From NCBI GenBank assembly GCA_018340375.1, contig JAFFJZ010000006.1, forward strand, positions 18,733,501 to 18,797,500: DNA of 64,000 nt, given 5' to 3'. The notes below the pieces were generated by a model that saw only the letters and a program-made list of their open reading frames with translations, made no database searches and had not been told where the DNA came from. Position numbers and translations under genes: made by a program. The first letter of the stretch is position 1. Each line of letters begins with the position of its first letter. Below are positions 58,775-64,000 of this stretch, in pieces. The DNA is from Gonatopus flavifemur. Taxonomy: Eukaryota; Arthropoda; Insecta; Hymenoptera; Dryinidae.

Positions 58775-59745
58775 TGTAACGAACTCGTTTTTTTTCCTAT
58801 GTATATGTATATTTTTCATAAAATTTAATAAAATTTAATAAACATACTTTTTTTAAATGAATAAACCACAATTCAAAGTTATTTTATTCTTCCTATAGTT
58901 ATAATAATTATAGTAAATTCAATGTCCTTTCAAATGCAAGAATGTTCAATGAATATTCTTTTGAAAATCAGTTTCATTTGACAACTTCTGAATCATATTT
59001 CGAACTTAATGTTAAAACTGCACTGTGAACCCGTAGATATTTGTTCATGTGATAGATAAAGTGCCAACGCATGATCACCATAGATTTGCTATGCGAAGTA
59101 AGATGACGTGCAGGAAAATATTATCTTTGGAGTCAATGTGCGTTTTTCTAATCTATCAAAACAGGTCCACCATGATGGATTTTGACGGGCAAAAAACCCA
59201 TCCACCCAAACCCCAAGATTCAACCTTCTATTACTCAAGTGTTATAAATTACCAAGTATCAAAATCTTTCAAGTGTTTGATTCTTTCTAAATGTTCAAAT
59301 TTCTCAAATGTGTTAGATTTATATACAAATTTCATCCTAGACTGTGTTAGTTTGCTTAAAAATATTAAGTGTATTATATGTTGAATTCATTGGATGAACA
59401 AGGATTATTCTACTCCTCTTCTTAGATTTAAATTCCGTAAGTTATAAAATTGTAACAATTTGTAAGAAGCAAAGGCGTTTTACTCCATTATGAACGAAAT
59501 TCATGGTGTTCTACAATTCCTAGAGTCAATAATTAACTACTTATGGAAACATCGACACCGAGGATCTTACAAAATTCAATTCAATTAAGATTCGAATTGG
59601 AGTAATCGAAGATTGAATATCTGTGGAAAACGACGACTTTGAGGATTTTTCAGGTCTTTAATTGGGAATGAAACAATTGAATGTAATAAATCTAGAACAA
59701 CATGTACTAATATGCACCAAATAAAAGAAGAAATACAAAATTTAA
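58775..59745. other. Non-coding stretch upstream of the orphan frames
   Basis: No gene that I can support. A short frame at about 59490-59588 (starting MNEIHGVLQF, 32 codons) and a fragment reading ENDDFEDFSGL near 59626-59658 look slightly coding-like. They could be pieces of the same decayed or multi-exon gene as the frames that follow. I cannot show this. Confidence 0.3.
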
Positions 59746-59970
59746 ATATCTATTAATTATTCTAAAGAAACACTTTTACTACAAAACACATTGGATTCTA
59801 AAACACAGTACAGTGTTTGGAAAAGTGTGACAAGATTTCGCAACAAGTTGAATCAACTCAAATCCACATTTTCTCGATTGAATTCAGCCACTGAATGCAA
59901 AAATTGCTCAAGGAAACACTGTATAAATCTTTTCGAAGAGTACACTGAATTTAATGAAGTGATGAATTAA
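59746..59970 (+). pseudogene. Unrecognised coding-like fragment with C-x2-C-x4-C
   Basis: An open frame of about 74 codons with no early Met, ending at TAA 59968-59970. Its content is protein-like: a Lys/Arg-rich segment (TRFRNKLNQLKSTFSRL) followed by ECKNCSRKHC and a Glu-rich tail. It lies six bases before the Met of the next frame and in a different frame, so the two may be exons, or halves of one gene broken by a frameshift. An acceptor-like TTCTAAAG precedes residue 3. I do not recognise the family and assign no function. Confidence 0.25.
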
Positions 59971-59975
59971 ATCTA

Positions 59976-60434
59976 ATGAATTCCACTGATTCCACAAGTT
60001 TATATGAACAAGCAACTGTTTTGAGCTCTTTCCACCATTCCCGATGTGAGTGTAACTTTGCAATGTTCAGAAGCATTGTTTTCTTAAAGGAGAAAATAAG
60101 ATCGAATGAGAAAATTCAAACTCAGAACGAGTTAGATGAAGAATCGTTGTGTGATGTTAAAGAATCATTCGAAAGAAATTTTAATAGGTTAAATCAACTT
60201 CAAGAATATGTGCATTCTCAAATCCAAAAACTAGGACATTATCAAGGCCAATTAAGCAAAAATTTCAATAAAATTCATAGATATGAAAATTGTGAAGTAA
60301 ATGAATTGGAATTTTTCAAGTGTTCAATTTGTAATGGTTTGTTAAGAAATTATGTTGAAATCTCCGATACTGATCTAAAATTGTTGACTGAAGACGAACT
60401 GTCTCATATTGAATTATTCAAAACTTTGATGTGA
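59976..60434 (+). CDS. Unrecognised hypothetical protein, 152 aa
   Basis: The longest non-transposase open frame that reads like protein. Residues 30-110 are rich in Glu, Lys, Asn and Gln with spaced Leu/Phe (FNRLNQLQEYVHSQIQKL), suggesting a coiled coil. Cys pairs occur at about residue 24 (RCECNF) and 116 (FKCSICNGLL). The tail LLTEDELSHIELFKTLM is acidic and leucine-rich. There is no signal peptide or membrane segment. It could be a real small gene, one exon, or a degraded remnant, since 59746-59970 precedes it in another frame. I recognise no family and assign no function. The ATG at 59976 is simply the first in the frame. Confidence 0.35.
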   Translation: MNSTDSTSLYEQATVLSSFHHSRCECNFAMFRSIVFLKEKIRSNEKIQTQNELDEESLCDVKESFERNFNRLNQLQEYVHSQIQKLGHYQGQLSKNFNKIHRYENCEVNELEFFKCSICNGLLRNYVEISDTDLKLLTEDELSHIELFKTLM

Positions 60435-60516
60435 TAAACTTCATATTTCATATAAATTTAATGTTTTTATTTAACTTTCTTTCTCTAATTGCTCTGTTTC
60501 TCCCCGTCCTTGTCCA

Positions 60517-60746
60517 CACAGTAAAAATTTTATATTAGATATTAGCATATTTATAATGTACTTTTGGGATATATTTGATTATGTCGCTATGAACCACAAG
60601 TATACGAGCATTCACCATACTCTATCGTGAGGATGAAGATAAATATGTTGTAATTTAAAATAAATATAATTCCGAGCCTCATAATAAAGTATATCCCACG
60701 AGTACCATAAAAATATAGTAATCTTTAATATAAACTTTTCTCTGTG
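60517..60746. mobile_element. MITE, CACAGTAAAAA ends
   Basis: A 230-bp element. The left end CACAGTAAAAATTTTATATT and the inverse of the right end, CACAGAGAAAAGTTTATATT, match imperfectly for about 55 bases, through GTACTTTTGGGATATA. The target site is unclear. It is non-coding. Confidence 0.65.
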
Positions 60747-60895
60747 CATGACACAAAATAGGGGAACTTATATTTTAAGGTGTTAATATTCATATTGAAT
60801 CCTATCCTGTTGTTACTGAAGGAAATATTCTTTGAATATCTCTGGACGTGACAAGAGTAAAGGTGATGAAACATACAATGGGATATTTTTTTATA

Positions 60896-61192
60896 CACTG
60901 TCAGAAAAACGACCTGGTTGAAACATTCGTGTTCGCAACAACTTGAAATCTAGTTCGATTCAGCAGGGAATGTGATTGTGATGTCTGAAAAAAGTGGTTG
61001 GAGCAAAAATTACCCACATTTTTCAGGTTAGAAGAACCAGATTCTTTTCTTGGCGTGACAACCAAAATATGTAGTTAATTTTGGCTTCAACCGCTTCTTT
61101 TGGACGTCACAATCACATTTCATGACGAATCGAATCAGATTTCAAGTTATTGCGACCACGAATGTTTCAACCAGGTTGTTTTTCTGTCGGTG
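60896..61192. mobile_element. MITE, CACTGTCAGAAAAACGACC ends
   Basis: A 297-bp element flanked by TA (60894-60895 and 61193-61194). The inverted ends start CACTGTCAGAAAAACGACCT (left) and CACCGACAGAAAAACAACCT (right, inverted). The arms extend about 100 bases through GAAACATTCGTG, GAAATC and ACATTTCATGACG-type blocks. It is non-coding. Confidence 0.78.
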
Positions 61193-61326
61193 TACGATTT
61201 AAAAATGACGCAGAACCAATATCTCAGAATTTTCCAAAAAAGAACCTCGGATTTCTGCCAAACCTGAAGAAATATGACATAAAATAAACATTTAGGAATC
61301 TTAACATATTCTTCTCTAGATTATAA

Positions 61327-61623
61327 ATGATCAATTTTGAGAACCTTGGAGCAATTCCACCAGTTTTAGATTCTATTCAACTACCTAACTGATCTTTCGA
61401 CAGTACTTTGGACCGTGACTCGACACGATCCATCAATAACAGAATGCATGATGGTTCTGAAAATGATGAGTTACCGTTGTCAGAAGTCGAAGCTCTCGAT
61501 ACACAAACGCAAATGAGAACCAGAAAATCAAATCAATACTGTAATTATATTCAAATAATGAATCTAAATCAAATTTTTGAAGGTGAAAGTACAAGATTCT
61601 TCAATTATTATGACAAAGATTGA
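61327..61623 (+). pseudogene. Unrecognised 98-codon frame with one in-frame TGA
   Basis: From the ATG at 61327 the frame reads MINFENLGAIPPVLDSIQLPN, then TGA (61390-61392), then continues open for 76 codons to the stop at 61621-61623. Its content is protein-like: SFDSTLDRDSTRS, an acidic DGSENDELPLSEVEALD block, and a C-terminal NQIFEGESTRFFNYYDKD. A CTTTCGACAG acceptor-like site just after the TGA gives an alternative reading in which 61403 onward is a terminal exon. With 59746-60434 it could form one gene, but I cannot join them. I recognise no family. Confidence 0.28.
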
Positions 61624-64000
61624 ACAAAAGTTGCATTCAACGTGAATTATGAATACATTATTATAAAAAATACTTTCTAAATTTCTCTGAATATTAAAGA
61701 TTCGTGAAAAGAAGAATTCAAAATTTAAAATAAATTCGATACTTTATAATTTTTGAATTTGAGGAATCCTGAACCGAATAAAACTTGGAAATTTTAAATA
61801 GGTAAGGTAACAAACTGAAACGTACGTTAAGCGCGTATCGAGAAACACGTTCTTCACTTCTATGCGAACAACGTATGGTCGATGACCCACAGAGGATGTG
61901 CTAACGGATCGCACGGATCAAGAAATGTACGCTTCTCAAGACCTAGTATACATATTGAGGAAATATTTTCAAAACAGCGAATAACAATTGTCAATAATTC
62001 CACTGGAATTCAAATCAAATGCATATAAAATGATGAACTCAAACAGATCAGCATCCAATCAATATTCAATCATTTCAACTACCTTCGAATAATTAAGAAT
62101 TTAATTCATTCAATCACATTGGTATATTAATAAAGTAATAATGAGATTCATTTCACGTTGGGTTCAACGATATTCGTGATATCGGTAATAATTAGCAATT
62201 GTACAATAATCAAATTCCGCGTTAATGATAGAAATAATTCAACGGGTTGGATAATACAAATCAATGTGAATGATTTTACGTTTAGATATTGATATATTAT
62301 CAACGCTATAAGAGATGAACCATATTCTTGCCACTTGTACCGCAGAGAGTCAATAAGAAAACTAATAAATTTTTGAACGCATTCGAGTCTTTCCTTAAAC
62401 ACAATTGACCCCAATGACGATATCAACCACGTAACCTCGCCGTTCATCCAACCCACTCGCCATTAACACTTGGCAGCAAGTTCAATACTACGCCGTTACA
62501 CGGACACACGATGCATTTGATTAGACCAACAAAGCAAAGGGGAACGAGAAGTACCTTCATAACACATGAAACGCATGTACTACGGTAGGTCAAACCTGTA
62601 CAAACAAATATAACAATGTCTATAAATATACATCAATTACTCACAGTACTTGAATTACTGATCCATTTTATCGCATCCGTGACAACCCCCCTTCATTGAT
62701 TTGTCAGATTTTGTTGTCCCCAACTTGAAAATGAGGTTTATATTTCAATTCATAGCACGATGATTATATATAAATTTTATCCAACAGGTTTTGATGAACA
62801 CGTTAACCGGTTCGATGAGAAACTTTATAACACTTTTCTACGATCAAAAAGTACACTTTATCGTTAGAAATCCACATTCATCGGAATATTTTAGTCCCCC
62901 TTACATAGTTTTCATTTAATTAACAGTTGAAATTGTTCATTTTCAATTTGTATCTTCTTTCTCGAATAAAAGAGAGACCGATGAATTTCGAATGAATAAA
63001 CAAATTAACTGTAACGAAACAGAATATCAAACCAATGTATCATCATCAACTAACGATATGCATGGATATAAATTTCGTTATCCTCAGCGAATATCCACCT
63101 AGGTGACAATTTTCCTTCCTGAATTCTCAATATAAATTCCACTGAAAATTCCACAGTTATTCATGAATATTGGGGAAACTCAAATCGAGCAGAATGTTGT
63201 TACTTTCACGCAATGTATCAAATAACGCGTATTCAAATTCTCGTGAAAGTATTTTCCAATTTTGAACGGACATTTCAACGGAGAGATCGATATTTTATAT
63301 CATATCGGTAATACGAAGTATACTGTTACATCTCTTCTTTGGGAAAAAATTCTTTCATTTTGGATGAAATAATTACGGAACTGTGGTTCTGGAACGATGG
63401 TGGTAGCAAAGAGTAGTAGGAGTTGAATTTATGAACCGTAATATCGTTACCTCGTTCAAAAGGTATATAAAAGAGGTGGTAGAATGTTTCCAAGGAATAA
63501 CTTTTGTTCTTCCTTCTTCGTTTGCCTTGTGTATATGATACAAGAGGAGATCGCTCTTCCACTGAAAAGATACACTTTCACTACATTTTGCTCAGTGGCG
63601 AGGCGGTGACGTCTGGCGGTGGAACGACCTTGCGTTCTCAAAGCGCTGATAGATTATGCAAAGATCGTTCATACATAACTTTGATTACAAAAGAATTCAA
63701 TTTTATTGATTTCATGGTACACCGCTCTGAAAAATTTTCCTGCATCAGGGGTCTGTCTTTCTGTGGTTCATTTATTTGCTCGTGATTACCTTCAGGGTCA
63801 CTTGATGGATCATCAGGGGACTTTCAATCTCACAATTTTCATCTGAGAAGTTACATTTTCGATTCTCAAAAGATAAGGTAAATAAATTTGTCGATTTCAA
63901 CGATTCATCTCAAATAAATTCCAAAAGGATTGACTTGAAAAATGAAAGAACGTGAGATAGATCAAGTTTGAGAAAACCCATCACCGAGACAATTTTTTCC
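61624..64000. other. Unique non-coding stretch
   Basis: No supported gene. A 102-codon reverse frame (62456-62148) and a 93-codon forward frame (63504-63785) have no recognisable motif. I see no MITE ends or tandem repeats. Confidence 0.4.

Noticed and set aside
62148..62456. 102-codon reverse frame starting MGWMNGEV
   Set aside because: Hydrophobic, but without a clear transmembrane pattern or homologue that I recognise; no supporting context.

Overview
The window looks like an intergenic or intronic stretch of an AT-rich insect genome. The basis is five Tc1/mariner-type elements of several insect-typical subfamilies, many MITE-like inverted-repeat elements with TA or TTAA target duplications, abundant microsatellites, and no long open frame apart from transposases. 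A hymenopteran is plausible, but nothing here proves the order. I found no convincing host protein-coding gene, no tRNA or rRNA, and no prokaryotic-type features.

Layout. 1-3.3 kb is unique non-coding DNA. 3.3-5.8 kb holds two inverted 272-bp MITEs rich in GAGTG/CACTC and a TTAA-type foldback between them. 5.8-12 kb is mostly unique. 12-16.3 kb has small MITEs and a roughly 1-kb foldback interrupted by a 1286-bp mauritiana-type mariner. 16.3-20.4 kb is unique with microsatellites. 20.4-21.7 kb is a foldback carrying two further MITEs. 23.2-23.7 kb is another foldback. 24.6-30.9 kb is mostly unique. 30.9-33.15 kb is an irritans-type mariner split by a 997-bp TA-flanked element. 33.2-36.4 kb and 39.6-45.7 kb are dense in MITEs and include a third mariner at 42.35-43.57 kb. 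48.48-49.69 kb is a nearly open irritans-type mariner. 51-55.6 kb is the densest block: three adjacent MITEs, several nested ones, and a fifth mariner (mellifera-like) with a piggyBac-like MITE at its stop codon. 57.6-58.8 kb is further repeats. 59.7-61.6 kb has three short coding-looking frames that I do not recognise. The rest is unique.

The mariners carry the DD34D transposase fold, but every copy I could reconstruct is broken, so none is expected to mobilise itself. The MITEs fall into recurring families. These are (i) CACTGAGAGAAA/CACGGAGAAAA ends flanked by TA, (ii) CCCYAGYARAAAT ends flanked by TA, (iii) CTCTCTAAAT ends with GAGTG/CACTC arrays, (iv) GAAGCTGAAACTGGCAG ends, and (v) TTAA-flanked piggyBac-like ends. 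In several nests the opposite foldback arm, or the interrupted reading frame, records the sequence from before the insertion, so the order of events can be read directly.

I looked for an undescribed system and found no gene cluster that would support one. The most unusual material is the set of MITE families with internal short-palindrome arrays and the orphan frames at 59.7-61.6 kb.
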